DNA from: Nymphaea colorata
Taxonomy: Eukaryota; Streptophyta; Magnoliopsida; Nymphaeales; Nymphaeaceae
NCBI RefSeq assembly: GCF_008831285.2
Contig: NC_045144.1
Span: 18,925,716-18,989,715, forward strand
Length of the DNA: 64,000 bases
Direction of reading: 5' to 3'
The translations under genes and the position numbers were made by a program. Positions 41,174-54,106 of the stretch are shown in pieces; positions within the stretch are counted from its first letter, which is position 1; each line of letters begins with the position of its first letter. Below the pieces are notes generated by a model. That model worked only from the letters and a program-made list of their open reading frames with translations, did not search any database and had not been told where the DNA came from.

Positions 41174-42261
41174 ATATATTAATTAACCGGCCCGTCATCA
41201 AAGAGCATCAAGGAAGCCAAAAGGAAGAGTTCGCGTGATATCCACCACCGACCGCCTCCAATCGAAGAACAATCAACATAACCAACGATTAACAGATGCC
41301 TGAACAATGGAGCTTAAAAACAATCAAATTTAAAAAATAAATGTTGATACGATTGCGTTTGCATTCAAGTTCTCGCATGATAGTCAATTCCGAACACTGC
41401 TCGAACCTAAACTACCATCAAGAGCACATCTTACTCAATGGCAAAACCACCGAACCCACGTTGTTAACTCGCATGAATAGGCATGAAATGAATCAACGAC
41501 TGTCCAACCTACAGATTCAAGTATTTGTAAATTCTGCGCCCTTTTCATTCCCAGGGAAGAAACAACAACTACACGCAACTCAATCACTCCAACATCAGCT
41601 ACCTTCCCTGAACCGTCTTTTCCGTGGGGAAAATAAAATACCATTCAATCTCCACGATGACGGAGAATTGAAATCCAGCTCAGGGACCATTCTATTCAAA
41701 AGAAAATATCCAAATCCGATGGAGAACGAACAACAAAAAACACGATAAGACAAACCCATAATTGAGCCAATGCCAGAAAACAAGTAAAACCCCCCTTCAA
41801 AGAGAAAAAAACAAAAATCAACAGACGTCTTTACCCGAAGGCCCCTCCGACTTCACCCCTTCATCCGCTTCATAATCGCCCGCCTTCCAGAACTGCTTGG
41901 AGGGAACCAACCTTGGCGCAGCAACCGTCGATAGCGGCGTCGTCGCGGGAACCACCGCCTTACTCTGCTCAACGGAAAGAGCCTTGGTAGATGAAACGGT
42001 CGGAGGTGGCAGGGGATCCAAGAACCCGGCGGGGAGGACAACGTCCAAAGCGCCCGTCTTCTGCCGCTTCCGGCGACCGGACTCATCGGGCCCAGATCCG
42101 TTGGCGTCGAGAAAAGGCCCGTCATCCTCGTCGTCATCGTCGCTGTCGCTGCTGGTGGTAAGATCTATTAAAGAAAGGTCCTCGCCCACATTATCAGGCC
42201 ACCTCGTCTCCGTCCCCACGTCGCCGGCGTCCGTGGTTTCCTCCTTGACTTCTGGCTTCAT
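26435..42261 (-). CDS. MORC-family GHKL ATPase (plant MORC4/MORC7-like)
   Basis: Twenty exons join in frame to give 864 residues. Exons, 5' to 3': 41835-42261, 39633-39707, 39491-39525, 39341-39419, 38273-38365, 37815-37899, 36219-36294, 35548-35676, 34129-34227, 33807-33908, 33507-33662, 33073-33168, 31791-31842, 30261-30372, 30102-30172, 29375-29895, 27867-27979, 27694-27778, 26596-26718, 26435-26500. The N-terminus is acidic with a basic patch and ends SKQFWKAGDYE. The GHKL ATPase core is intact: AFAELLDNSVDE (Glu171, Asn175), DDGGGM (206-211), YGNGFKTSTMR (237 on). The S5-type half includes HGTRIIIYNLWEDDQG, RGVNRDE, LRGKDV and GVLEANFVEPAHDKQGFERT. A Ser-rich linker (exon 16) and C-terminal coiled coil (exons 18-20) follow. 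Plant MORCs act in chromatin compaction, gene silencing and immunity. The linker and coiled coil favour the MORC4/7 branch over MORC6. ATG 42261 is the first in frame. Confidence 0.95.
31518..31570. repeat. (AT)n microsatellite in MORC intron 13
   Basis: About 53 bp of uninterrupted (AT)n inside the intron between the exons ending at 31791 and starting at 30372. Confidence 0.95.
39918..39971. repeat. (AT)n microsatellite in MORC intron 1
   Basis: About 54 bp of (AT)n in the 2.1-kb first intron. The same intron also holds the (TG)n tract and GGGTACG-rich repeat DNA at 40380-40745. Confidence 0.95.
41129..41172. repeat. (TG)n microsatellite in MORC intron 1
   Basis: Roughly 22 uninterrupted TG units. 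It is the only long (TG)n tract in the window. Confidence 0.95.
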
Positions 42262-42331
42262 GACACACACACAGAGCGAGCGAGCGAGAGATGGAGGGAA
42301 ACGCTCCTCCCTCCGCTAGAGAGACGGTCGT

Positions 42332-42340
42332 TTCTATATT
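42332..42340 (-). promoter_or_regulatory. TATA-like box of the MORC gene
   Basis: On the minus strand an AATATAGAA motif lies about 75 bp upstream of the start codon, between GC-rich segments. It is the best core-promoter candidate, placing the leader at about 45-50 nt. Inference from position. Confidence 0.35.
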
Positions 42341-43067
42341 CCTTGCCGCGCCGTCTTTCCCGCTTGTTTAGGATTTTGGCGACCCATATAACCAGCCTCG
42401 AACTTTGCTTTTCACTTGTTTTAGCGAAGATTTTGTTCTGAGTTTAATTATACGAACAAATGCGAAGGACAAGAAATAATACAAAATAAAAACCTTAAAT
42501 AATACAAAATAAAAACCTTACATTTCTGATTTCTAAACTGAATTTTATGATTAAAAAAACAATTTTTAAAATTTATACTTTCGATAGAAATAAGGCACTG
42601 AGAAGAGCGATCCAATTAATCAGGATTGTATTTATATCTAGAAAGAAAATGATGAATTGATTTTATTTTATTTGGCAATAAGATATAAGCTGCATTTTTA
42701 TTGAAAAAAGACTTTATAATCTATCAATGCAAGCAACTTTTCAGAAACATAACAAAAGAAGGAAGAAAACTAACGAACACACTTACTTACTTTGGTTATG
42801 ATTTTTTTAGACGTGTTTGCCTTGTTCTTCCTGGATTTGGACTGCTAAGAATTGAAAGTCCCATTAATGACATTTAATGGACAACAACCAAACACCCTTT
42901 ACGAGTTCTAAAAATAAATGGACCAATTGGCAATTGAATTTTAATTGGACCCGCTTTTCAAATCTAACTTTGTAACTGTGCAATGTGCATGATTAGAATG
43001 CAACTATAAAAGATTTGGTCTCCTAACTGGATTTCAAATCGGATTTTAGTATGATGTATGTATCTGA

Positions 43068-43268
43068 TTCATTTGCATGCGGTGGCGGAGGCATGTGTGG
43101 GCTGGTGTAGACTGCTTTATTTACCTAGTTTTTATTTTTTTTATTTATTTATATATGGGCACCTCTTATTCATTTGCATGCGGTGGCGGAGGCATGTGTG
43201 GGCTGGTGTAGACTGCTTTATTTACCTAGTTTTTATTTTATTTATTTATTTATATATGGGCACCTCTT
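43068..43268. repeat. Two-copy tandem duplication, 101-bp unit
   Basis: A unit beginning GATTCATTTGCATGCGGTGG and ending GGGCACCTCTTA is present twice, offset by 101 bp. The copies are almost identical, with the main differences inside the T-rich tract. Near-identity suggests a recent event. Confidence 0.9.
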
Positions 43269-44029
43269 AAAGCTTAAAATTTAAAATATTAGTGCCCCAT
43301 AACAAAAAATTTCTGATTCGTCACTGTTCTAGTATATGACTAGATCCAAATAATATCCGATGACTGTATTATTCTCGAGTCGCTGTTGATAAAATGACAA
43401 ATAATTTAATAGGGCAATCCGCTGGTAGGAGGTTGGTTGCTGGATCGATTCCCTTGAGCAACAAAATTTTCAGAAAGTGGGAAGCAAAGACTTTCAGGCT
43501 TGAGTATGAGCATGGACATTTTATATACCGGCATCACCTTGATTAATTTAACATTTTGAGTGTGCATTTGAACTTGAGCTCGACTCATTTGTGAACGAGC
43601 TAAATTCGAGTTGATCTTGAGTTGGCTCGACTGGTTGTGCAGCCCTGCCTTTTCTTTTTTAGCAAAACATATTTTCATGGATATTTATTTGTAAAAAAAG
43701 AATAGTTGTGTACATTCTATGGATTTAACCAAATCACTATTCTACACAAGTGTGAACTGATTTTTATTATTTGATTCAGTTTTCACATATAAATACACTT
43801 GTAAGATGTTGTTATCACTCCAAAATTTTTAAAAAAGACTATATTTTATTTTAGACCCAAAACAAATTTGCGATTATTTAATCCAAAATGAATTTCTAAA
43901 CCATTGTCCAAACTAAAACACAAAATTCAAATTCAAACCCCAACCGTAGACTCAAGATTCAAATATAAAACCCAATTATCAGATCCAAATTAAATCCAAA
44001 ATCCAAGTTTAGATCCAAATCAAAATTTT

Positions 44030-44260
44030 CAAAACTCTTTTCCTTGAATTCAAATTTTGAATTGCAAATTTTGAATTGCAAATTTTGAATTTTGATTCCA
44101 AAACTCTATTTCCTCTTGAATTCAAATTTCAAATTTTGGTTTCAAAACTCTTCCCTCTTAAATTCAAATTTTAAATTTCAAATTTTGAATCTTGGCTCTA
44201 AAACTTTTCCCTAATCAATTCAAATTTTGAATTTTTGCTCCAAAACTCTCTATAAATACC
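44030..44260. repeat. Degenerate tandem repeats ending in a TATA box (LTR-like)
   Basis: Four imperfect units of about 60 bp each contain CAAAACTCT, TTGAATTCAAATTT and AAATTTTGAATT. They end at CTCTATAAATACC (about 44249-44261). Subrepeats upstream of a TATA box are typical of retrotransposon LTR promoters. I could not find matching LTR ends or a partner copy, so LTR is only a guess. Confidence 0.4.
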
Positions 44261-44688
44261 ATCAAAATCTTTTTTTTTTTTTTGCATGAACCAACTATGG
44301 AGAAACTTCTCATTTTTCCTCACTTGAGAAATATATTCTCTTTCCATTTATTTCTTCATATCCAACCTATGCATTCATGTATTTACATTCACTTTACACC
44401 ACAAATGGTTACAAGCACCCCTCTAAAAAAAACTTAAAAAATATAAGATGAAATTCTAACTAGGTAATAACCGAATTAAAACAAAATCTCAAACCTACTT
44501 AAAGTCTTAAAGAATACTAAAGTGACTTCAAAAGTAATCTCCAAAGTTTTATAAATATTTAGGGGATGCGGACACATGGACAGAGCCGAGGTAAGGTTTT
44601 GAGGCTCTTTTCCAAATGGTGGGTTATTAACATCTCGCTTACCCAAACTGAGTGCAGAAAGTGTTTATGTGCTTTAACATGCTGGTGA

Positions 44689-44809
44689 CATTTGGTTAAT
44701 AGAACGCTAACACAATGTTCTATGAACTTGTCTTGAAATTTGGGGTAGATTCAAACCAATTTTAAGTCATATTCATGAAACATCGAGTTGGTGTTCTATT
44801 AACCAAATG
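44689..44809. mobile_element. Foldback/MITE-like element (CATTTGGTTAATAGAAC type)
   Basis: The segment opens CATTTGGTTAATAGAACGCTAA and closes with the reverse complement GTTCTATTAACCAAATG. The interior halves also pair imperfectly. Length is 121 bp with no coding capacity. Confidence 0.6.
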
Positions 44810-44822
44810 CCCCATACGGGTT

Positions 44823-44971
44823 GTTCGGCCGTAGAGATATATTTAATAAGTATTTCATGAATTTATCCCAAAATTTGACGTAGATTCATGTAACAAAAGT
44901 TATTGTGTTTCAAAAATTTACCTTAATTTTTAGATTATGAAGTGCTCACAAAGTGTCTCTTGCTGCCGAAC
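44823..44971. mobile_element. Foldback/MITE-like element (GTTCGGC type)
   Basis: It starts GTTCGGC and ends GCCGAAC with imperfectly complementary halves over 149 bp. It lies 13 bp from the previous foldback element and shares inner sequence with the element at 14213-14354 (CATGAATTTATCC, TTTGTGAGCACTTCATAA on the opposite strand). Confidence 0.55.
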
Positions 44972-47855
44972 TACCCTTTAAAAACCAACAAGGGTTCATT
45001 CCAAGCATTTATCATTCCCAACAACTCACTCTTCTCACAAGAAATTCAAAAATGACATCTAAAGAATTGGCAATAATTAGAATTACAAATAACCTTTTCA
45101 TATTTTTAAGATACAACTAAAGTTACTTGTGGATAATAAAAAAAAGATTCATATGACAAACCGTGAAAACTAATTAATCGTTAAGTCACTGAAAATTTAA
45201 CGTCTACCCTTTTTAAAAATGGGATGAGAATTTGACCTCACTTTATTAATACAAGTATACTTTTCTTGAAAAATTTTCTTACACTAAGAAAAATCACATA
45301 TGTTAAATACTAACAGCAAAACTAATTTTATTTGGATCTAAGCGATCAATCGTGTATTGAGACTATTGGATATCGTTAAGAAAGCTACTGCAAAATATCG
45401 TACTTGTATTTTGCCTATGTTAAGGGAATTCTGATATTTTTATCACATCAATGATGGATTTTTATAGTTTTAGAATTGTAATAAGCATAGTTTCTCTATG
45501 TCTAAAAATCATTTGAAATATATTTTTTTTAAACTATGAATTTTCAATTATAATCACATGAATTTCCTAGGATACATACATTCTCTTACATTAATGGGGC
45601 CAAACATGGAGACGCATTAGGATTGTTTTCAATTATAATTTTCGGTTATACACAAATCTTGAAAAAAAAGATTAATTAATATTTAAGCTTTCATACAGAA
45701 TGAAAAAATGATCAAAATTCTCACATCATTTCTCTTGAACTTTCTGCCTCTTGAGAAATAAAGAGGATGAAGACTTCAAAACCAACCATCATCTTAGTCA
45801 ACATCCATAATCAAATTTCAATCATATACCCTATGTCACCATAGTGCGGGATGCGGGTGCCGAAACGGTACATCTCAAAAAATTTAGGTGCAGCGGTGCG
45901 GCGAGAGTATTTTATTATTATTATTATTTTTAATTTATTATATATATAACAGAATAAACATATTATTATAATTTAGTTATTAATGTATATAACATACTTG
46001 AATAATTATATTGCATAAGAAAATATCAAAACAACATATATTATATAAGTAATTTAGTAATATAACATTCTAACTGGGCTCGGGTGTGTGTCGGAGCCGC
46101 ACCCATGTTCGGTGCGCACCCTACTCGACGCGGTAGTAAAATAGAATAGTACGGTGACTTAGCATATACCACATGAACATCAAGGGAGAGAGAGAGATGG
46201 GTGGGGGAGATGAGGGAGGGAGGAGTTGTTGTTGAGACCGGACACATCACCGAAAACACGGCCTTAGGTTGTGTTTGTTTCACTACAGATCTCAAATCTA
46301 CAGAGTGATCTGGGACTCTTAAGATTTCAAATCCATGGAATTAAGGTTGAACTTCTCTCCCATCTGACTTTAAATCTATAGTTTTTAACATGTAAAATCC
46401 ATGATACGAGAACTAAAAATCTTCCAAAACAAACCTTTTAATGCAGGATCGGAAGCTATCACAAGTGACCTTTAGAACTCCAACCTTTGTAATGGGTTTT
46501 TTTTTTTTTTATGTTTCAGCGTCAGTAAATGGACATTTTTTAATGAAATTTCAATATTTTTTTGTTTAGCAGATTAAACACAAAAATTGGCTTGACCGAG
46601 TCGCCTCTGATCTCACCTGGCCGGCTGCTAGAGAGAGAAAGGGAGAGAGAGAGAATCGTCAACACTGGACAAATACACACGCAACCAGGCACGTTTGCCA
46701 CCTAATTCCAATATTTCAAAGAAAGCGACTCTGTCTGGCATATGCAAGAAAAGCAAACATGAGGCGCTGCCATGCACGCCAAGAAGAAGAAGAAGAAGAA
46801 GAAGAAGAAGATCACACCCCAATATTGAAGAAACCAAGCAATGGAAGTTACTTATTTTGACTACAAGCAAACACAAATTTCTAGATTGAGCGAAGAAGAA
46901 ACAATATCATCTATGGCCATCTGTGTTTCCATGGAGTAGCAATATGCTAAAGGGCAGTCGAGTATAACGTCGTTTTCTCTTTCCTTTAACTTAGTTCTTG
47001 CTTATGACGTCTAAACATTATAAAAAAAAACGTGTACGGGTGTTATACAGTGAAAAATTTCTCGGGTATAATATGGTAAAGTTACATATCTTAGTAATAA
47101 AATGAAAAAATCTCGACAAATTTTTTAAAAAATTTAAACATTTAATAAATCCTTAAAATTATAAAAAGTCATAAAAATATAAAAAATGCAAAAAATGTGT
47201 ATAATATGCATACAATACGATTTTTTATTTTCTAGTGTTTATTTTTTAAGGCGCGTTTTCTCACATTTTATACGACTGAATGTGTTTTGGTGCATGATAC
47301 GCGTTTTTTTTTCCAATAGAACGAGTTTTTTGTGACAATGCGTCAAAACCATGGCCAGAGTCACTGCACCTTTTCTGGTTAAGACAGCCACTGTTTATAG
47401 ATAAGTAGGGGTTTCATGGGGCATACAAGCTAAATTAGTTGTTGAACTTGGATGGATTTGGGTCCAATTATATAAGACAGTTTCATGAGACCCAAGTCAC
47501 TACAGCATGACCAATTGAAAATTTGTTACCTGTGGCGAGTACCATGATAGTACATGCAATGGATATGCACCAAAAAAATGCATGAAACAAATTTATGAAA
47601 CATTGTGTTAATATTTTTGGTTTGTTTGACAACAATATACACATAATTGTCTCGTGTATCTACTTCAGGTTCATAGAACACTTTAAAAGTCGTATTATGA
47701 ATGTACCCCAACTTTTTAAATAGTAATATCTTATTATTATTATTATCAAAGAAACCCTAAAAATATATTTTTTTTTGAAATAATGTTCTTTAACAAAAAA
47801 ATTGTACAGACCATCCCAACTCAAAATACATATGACAGAAAGAAAGAGATGACAC

Positions 47856-47886
<31 letters not shown>

Positions 47887-48610
47887 GGTGGTAGGGAAAG
47901 GCAAGGAGGAGGAAAAGAAGAACAAGGCAGAAGGACAAAGGAGTTCTTAATTTCATTTCTGATGACGTAAAAAAATTATTTAACAGTAACACCATTAAAA
48001 ATGCATAATTCACTACCAAAAAAAAAAAAAGACATTATCAACAGCCATGCATCCGTAATGGTTTTACCGACGTTTTCACCGATCGTTCGTGAGGAGAGTG
48101 TCGACAAAAATCATCACAGACATAATTGATTATTATGAATATCCAAGCTCATCGATAATAGTTTTTCTCTTTACCGACATTGCGGTAAACGTCGCTAAAA
48201 TTTTATACCAACAATGGTCTTGAACATCGACACTAATGATTCTTGTCGTCGGGAATGTGGCGACCAACTAACAACTTGTTTGGCTTTTAATTTGGACAAA
48301 AAAATGTTATTTTCTGAATTGCTTACAAGTTTTGACACATTTTTCAGCCATTAGATCAAGCAAAAATATTTATATGAATGTTCCGGCGATCCAAAAGTTT
48401 ATGGATATAAAACTAAAATCGCTGCAATATGAGGACTCCTTCTGATCAGTAATCCACTCAAACTAATTGACCTAAACACCTAAAAAAAATTTAATCAAAT
48501 TCTACCGTCATGGAAAGTTGTTGGTTGTGATTTGTAGCACAATCAATCTAATAAAAGTTTGTAAAAAATCTCGTACAAGAGTGAGAATAAGTATGCCTAT
48601 ATATGCTTCA

Positions 48611-48840
48611 AGGGGTATAGCGTAGCTGATCGGGCTAGAGACTTGTAAAATGCAGGTCTCTAGTTCGATTACTGTTGAGCGCTATGTTTCTATGTCTTAA
48701 GGCAGTATGGCATGACATCCAAGTTGAAGGGTGTCTTTTTCTATCATTGACACCGACGCAGCTCAGGACCCTAGAGGCAGAGGAATGGGGGGGGAGGGGG
48801 GGCTTCGGGCGGTGGGATTGACCATCTCACTTACCCAAAA
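48611..48840 (+). mobile_element. tRNA-derived SINE-like unit 1
   Basis: The 5' part resembles a tRNA-type RNA polymerase III promoter: an A-box-like TAGCGTAGCTGATCGG (48618-48633) and a B-box-like AGTTCGATTAC (48662-48672). The 3' end, GACCATCTCACTTACCCAAAA, is shared with other copies in the window. It is not a tRNA gene because no cloverleaf closes. The family is unnamed. Confidence 0.5.
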
Positions 48841-49054
48841 GTATGCATATATATATATAGAGAGAGAGAGAGGGGGAATATGGTTCGATAACGAAAAATA
48901 CCATTTGATGCTACTAATATAATTATGCATGTTTTACATATTTTTTCATAAATGTTTTATGTTGAGGAGAGAAATATGAGTTGCTTGGGATGTTTCAACA
49001 GTTAATAGTCATGCCTTCCCCTTATGAACAGCCACTTTTAAGCATTTCATGACG

Positions 49055-49200
49055 GTCGCAAAGGGCGTAGCGCAATGGGGGGAAAGACAACTCACGCTAA
49101 AGGTGTTCGGATTCAAATTCCTTGATTACTGTCATGTTTCAGTGTGTTATTTTTGTAAGCTCCAAACAATGGCAAGTGTGACACTTGAGTTAAAAGATGT
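49055..49200 (+). mobile_element. tRNA-derived SINE-like unit 2
   Basis: GCGTAGCGCAATGGGG (A-box-like, 49065-49080) is followed 28 bp later by CGGATTCAAATTCC (B-box-like, 49109-49122). This is tRNA-promoter spacing without a folding tRNA. The 3' boundary is uncertain. Confidence 0.45.
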
Positions 49201-50849
49201 ACTGTAAGTCAAGTTCCTCCTAGTTCAAAATTGTTTTATATGGACTTGCTCAACTTACCTACCACTCTTCATTTTCTAGCCGGCATTGAAGATTCATGAC
49301 AATTTTGAAACAAAATTACATCAAATTATTTCAAATAAAATTTGATAAAAATAATGACCCAAATAATATTTTGGTTCATATAATATACATATATATATTA
49401 GGTAGAAGACTCTAAAATGCAAAACCACATAAGGAATCATCTTAGACATTGATCTTTTTAAAAATAAAAAACTGAAAGAAAATCAATGATAAAAAGTGAC
49501 TAATTAATGCTACATTTTCTCATCTCAATTTACTATGCTACCAATATCAACGACCAACATGACTTCTTATTAAGTCTGGCATCCAAAAGTCGCATATGAG
49601 TCCAGAGTTCATGCAAGTTCAATTATGAACACATATCCAACATCCAACATGTTGACATGTAAATATGCACAAATGTTCCCTAGTGAGTGAACCCCTCAAA
49701 TGTCAAACATCACCCAACTGTCATAATTGTATTCAGACTGGTATGACATTGATAAGTCGCATCAATGAACTTCTAGTGTTGCAAGCATTTGACATTATGA
49801 TTATGACCCATGCAATACAAGTTCTAATTATATTTGGCAAACTGGAGACGGGCGATATCTTTAAAGTGGGTTCGAACCTACATGCTGTAACAATTCGACC
49901 CACTTTTAAACTCGAGCCCCAGAGCCCCAGGTTCGATGGATCCCTACTTGCCTCCTAACAGTTTCGACTCCAACCCCAAAAAAGACTAGAAACCATAACA
50001 GTCATCTATTTAATAACCTCATTTATATGTCGTTGAAGATCTCTCGTAATTTTCAATACGAGACTAAATTTTTGAGGTGTTACACATGCAATCATATGGA
50101 CTAGGTGGTCTGATCTCCTCTCAATTACCCTACATTAGCCAAGTTTAAAATTGTTGATCCCAAGGTCGAATGAGCATGAAGAGTATCCTAGCATTTAAGA
50201 AAAGTTGAATCGTCTTTTCTCTTGGCTTAAGGATCCAGAGCTATGTTGGTGCAAAGAGTGGGGTTTACACTCATATCAACTAGTTTAGCTTTTTAACCTC
50301 ATTAACCCAACGGGTTTGGCGCCTTTGCTCACCTCGACCACAACCGGCCGTCTACCAGAAACTAGCCTGAGGCAGTGTGCCGAGCTTCTAAGGCTAATTA
50401 TTGATTGTTAATTATTTATTTACGTTCTACTTTTCGGTGAACAAGATGAATACTTCCGGCTGAGAGCCGAAGCCTCCACCTTTCCCCTTAAGATAATACG
50501 CTTTCTTACAATGACTTGAATGCCATCCCTGCTATCTTTCAACTTAAATGTTAGTGTCTTCCATTTTGTAGCACAAAGAGTTGACGCTAGATATTAACAA
50601 CAATGATAACATTATGTATAATGATCTATCATGCACTTGTTCAAATAAATCAATTGCCCTGCAATCTACATCTTAAATTGCTTTTTCAAATATAAGTTAG
50701 AAATCCGCTTGGCACAAATGGTAAGTGCAGTTTTGCTTTTACGAATGTATACTTTAATAAATTACTTAAATATAACTCATCACCAATTATCAATCAAATT
50801 GATTAGATGATTAGTAATTAGGTTACATGATCCTCATATTTATTTATTT

Positions 50850-50851
<2 letters not shown>

Positions 50852-50912
<61 letters not shown>
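50852..50912. repeat. Compound (CT)n(AT)n microsatellite
   Basis: (CT)n of about 20 bp runs straight into about 40 bp of (AT)n. Similar tracts occur at 51097-51187 and 52862-52904, always (CT)n first on the plus strand. Confidence 0.95.
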
Positions 50913-50914
<2 letters not shown>

Positions 50915-51096
50915 CTTAAATTCTCCAACTATTCGAGTTTTGTCCAAGCACAACTTTCTGTAGATCCTAATATCTCTTGCAACCGCTATCTGATGGAATC
51001 AGGGTGGCTGCAATTAAAAATGTTGCTCGATGTACTGCATACAGGTAGTGTGGTTTAAAAACTTAAAATTTTTCTATCCAAACTAAATTGAAAGAT

Positions 51097-51114
51097 TCTC
51101 TCTCTCTCTCTCTC

Positions 51115-51181
<67 letters not shown>

Positions 51182-51187
51182 ATATAA
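51097..51187. repeat. Compound (CT)n(AT)n microsatellite
   Basis: (CT)n followed by about 70 bp of (AT)n with one TTTA interruption. The minus-strand frame through it (Tyr-Ile repeats) is an artefact. Confidence 0.95.
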
Positions 51188-52584
51188 GTCTTAGGTGGGA
51201 ATGACGATAGCAGGCGTGTGAGAAAAGGGAGGGTGTTAACTGTTAAGTTGCCCGTACCTTTCATAATATGGGCGTGCTCGCTGCCATGTCCTCTTCAACG
51301 ATATGGCCTTCGATAACGATGTTGATCGTTGGTACATAAAACTGTTATTTCATAAATGAATTTGGTAAGTGTACACACATCTAACTTTATTGACGGGTAG
51401 TACTTCAAATGCAGCCAAGTTCATGAACCCTCTGCTCAATTTCTTCTCATTCATTTATTTAGATAGATATGTGGTCTTAAATCTTCTGATTTACATATCT
51501 GAAATCGACTATTCGAGTCTGAAAGTATGAAGAAAAGATTATAACAATGAATATTTAGGGTTTGTTTGATTAATATGTCGATGGGTTGGATTCGGATCCG
51601 ATGTATAACCGAAATGCTTAAAAAAAAATTGGATATGAGAAAATTTTAAGATTCAATTAGGGGGTGTTTGATGCTTCGGAATTTTGATTCAAAAGCGAAA
51701 ATTTCATAACCATAATTCCTCTTCAAACTTGCATGAAATCAAAGTTCCAGGCTTCACTTTCATAATTCAAGAGACAAAAATCCTTGTTTGTTTAATAATT
51801 TCAATTTCTTAAAAATTGAGCATTTTGACTCTAAAATTCCATGATTTTGGGTATATCAAACTCAACAAAATACCTCGTTTGTTTAATAAATCCATTTTTT
51901 TTTTAAAAATGAGCATTTTGACTCTAAAATTCCATGATTTTGAGTATATCAAACATAACTAAGAAATGACATGCAATTAGATTTGGATCAGAACCCATTT
52001 TTGCATATGACATAAACTTTTCTTCTTTGTGTTCAGATTTGGATTGGAATAGGTGAACATGTGATAATTTGGACATGGTAAAGGTAATATCTGATTTGAA
52101 TCTGATCAGTTGACATCTTTTACAAGTGCATTAGTATTGAAAAGGGGATTCCAGGGCATCTATTAGCTGCAGAAATAAATAAATAAATATATAACTTGGT
52201 TACTGTTTTTCTTTCTTCCAATAATTTAATAAATTGTCAAGCAGGCTCTTAATAAAGAAAGAGGAGAAGCAATATAATTGGGGATGAGGTGACGTCCAAA
52301 CCAACATTGGATCATTTTTTACTTCTTAATTCCCCTGCCCACTGGAGCCATTATCTAAATTATGATAAATTTAATTTGATAAAGATATTCACGCAGGGAA
52401 ATACTAGTGATCGTGTGAAGGAGAAAAAAAGACAGTAGCTGAGACATAATAATAATGAAAGGGGCCATTATTCTAAAAGGCTGTCAAACCACGCAAATAA
52501 TCTTCGCATATTTTAGTTAAATTTTAAAATTTTTCTATAGAATAAGGTTCCCAATATAGTGAATTGTGAACTCAAGGCCTCTTA

Positions 52585-52585
<1 letters not shown>

Positions 52586-52651
<66 letters not shown>
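52586..52651. repeat. (AT)n microsatellite
   Basis: A pure (AT)n tract of about 60 bp after ATATATATTAT. Confidence 0.95.
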
Positions 52652-52655
<4 letters not shown>

Positions 52656-52861
52656 CAGTTTCTTGTGCTTTTTCTTTCTCTAAGATCCAGTGATCTTATG
52701 GAACTGGAATTATAAGTTATACGAGAAAGGCATGAAAGTATATGAGATGGACAAAGAGAAAAAAAAAAAAGTCAAAAGCATTTTGAGATTGAAACAGTGC
52801 TGACTTTTAAGTTTTTTTTCCTTCACGATCTGGCAAAATAAGAGTGATAGAGGCAATTAAC

Positions 52862-52862
52862 T

Positions 52863-52904
<42 letters not shown>
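52862..52904. repeat. Compound (CT)n(AT)n microsatellite
   Basis: Short (CT)n followed by (AT)n, same order as the neighbouring tracts. Confidence 0.95.
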
Positions 52905-54005
52905 ATTCACACACACATTAGATTATGCTACCACCATCTCCTATCTAGTGTTCTATGCAAATTTCTTTCTAAAATTGATTATATAGAATCATATATGACT
53001 ATGGAGCCTTTGAGAATACCGAAAAAAAAAAAAGGAATTAACACACATATCGAGTCTCTATATTGAATTTTAGGAGCTGAGAATATCAAATTAAACCCCT
53101 TTATAAAATTTATTTGATCGTGATTATATATATATATATATATAAATGTGTGTGTCCTTTTAGAAGTTTGCAGCTATTAAGCTCAGTAGTTTGTCCTTTT
53201 CACCTCTACTTTGCCCTTTACTTTCTCAGTTACTTTTCTGCTTCGCATTTATTTCCTTGACTTTATTATTGGTAAGCCGTAACAAGACAAATAAACTTTA
53301 AAAGGAAAAATCTTATATAAAAATTATATCGCTAGAGAACAGTTATTATATTAACAAGTGTGACCATAGTTTATGGTGTCCTTAATGACCATTTTTCAAA
53401 CTTTAGCCATCCAGCATTGACCCTTATTTTTTATATACAGATGAAAACTCTTAAGACTCATAAATAACCTTAGGTATTGATTTTTTTCCATATAGGCAGT
53501 TGAAAGAAAAAGAAGGAACTAAAATGTCTTATGTTTTTGCGTTCATGTGAATTGAACCAATAGCAAATATCATTTCTATTTGAATTTAAAATTTTACGCC
53601 TACTTGACCTATATATATATATATATATAGGAAATTTGGTAAAAACCCGACTATTTTGGTAAGAGACAAAGTCCAGATCTATTGAAACTAATTATTAAAA
53701 TATTTTTTTTGAAATCCAACCTTATAAGTGTGATCTTAACAGCGATCTGATGAGAAATATATATTAAGTTGGTTGTTTTATTACTTAAATAATGTTTTCT
53801 TAATAGTAAAAAAATGAACTGCTTTTATAACATCAAAATTTTGATAATATAAAATTCAGTTTGTTTTTTTACAAAAATGACTTGAAGTAAAGTATGATTT
53901 ATATTAAATTAGTGTTTATAAACACATTAAAATGTTCATATTTTGTTTAAAACAGTTTTTAGCATGAATTTAAGATGTCGGTTTTCATCTCTTATGCAAG
54001 TGGTG

Positions 54006-54008
<3 letters not shown>

Positions 54009-54080
<72 letters not shown>

Positions 54081-54106
54081 GATAGAGATAGAGATAGAGA
54101 GAGAGT
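54009..54106. repeat. Compound (AT)n(AG)n microsatellite
   Basis: (AT)n runs into (AG)n and then AGAT/AGAGAT variants. The order is the reverse complement of the (CT)n(AT)n tracts around it. Confidence 0.95.

Noticed and set aside
48611-48690. Possible tRNA gene
   Set aside because: A- and B-box-like motifs are present but acceptor and anticodon stems do not form; SINE-like unit preferred.
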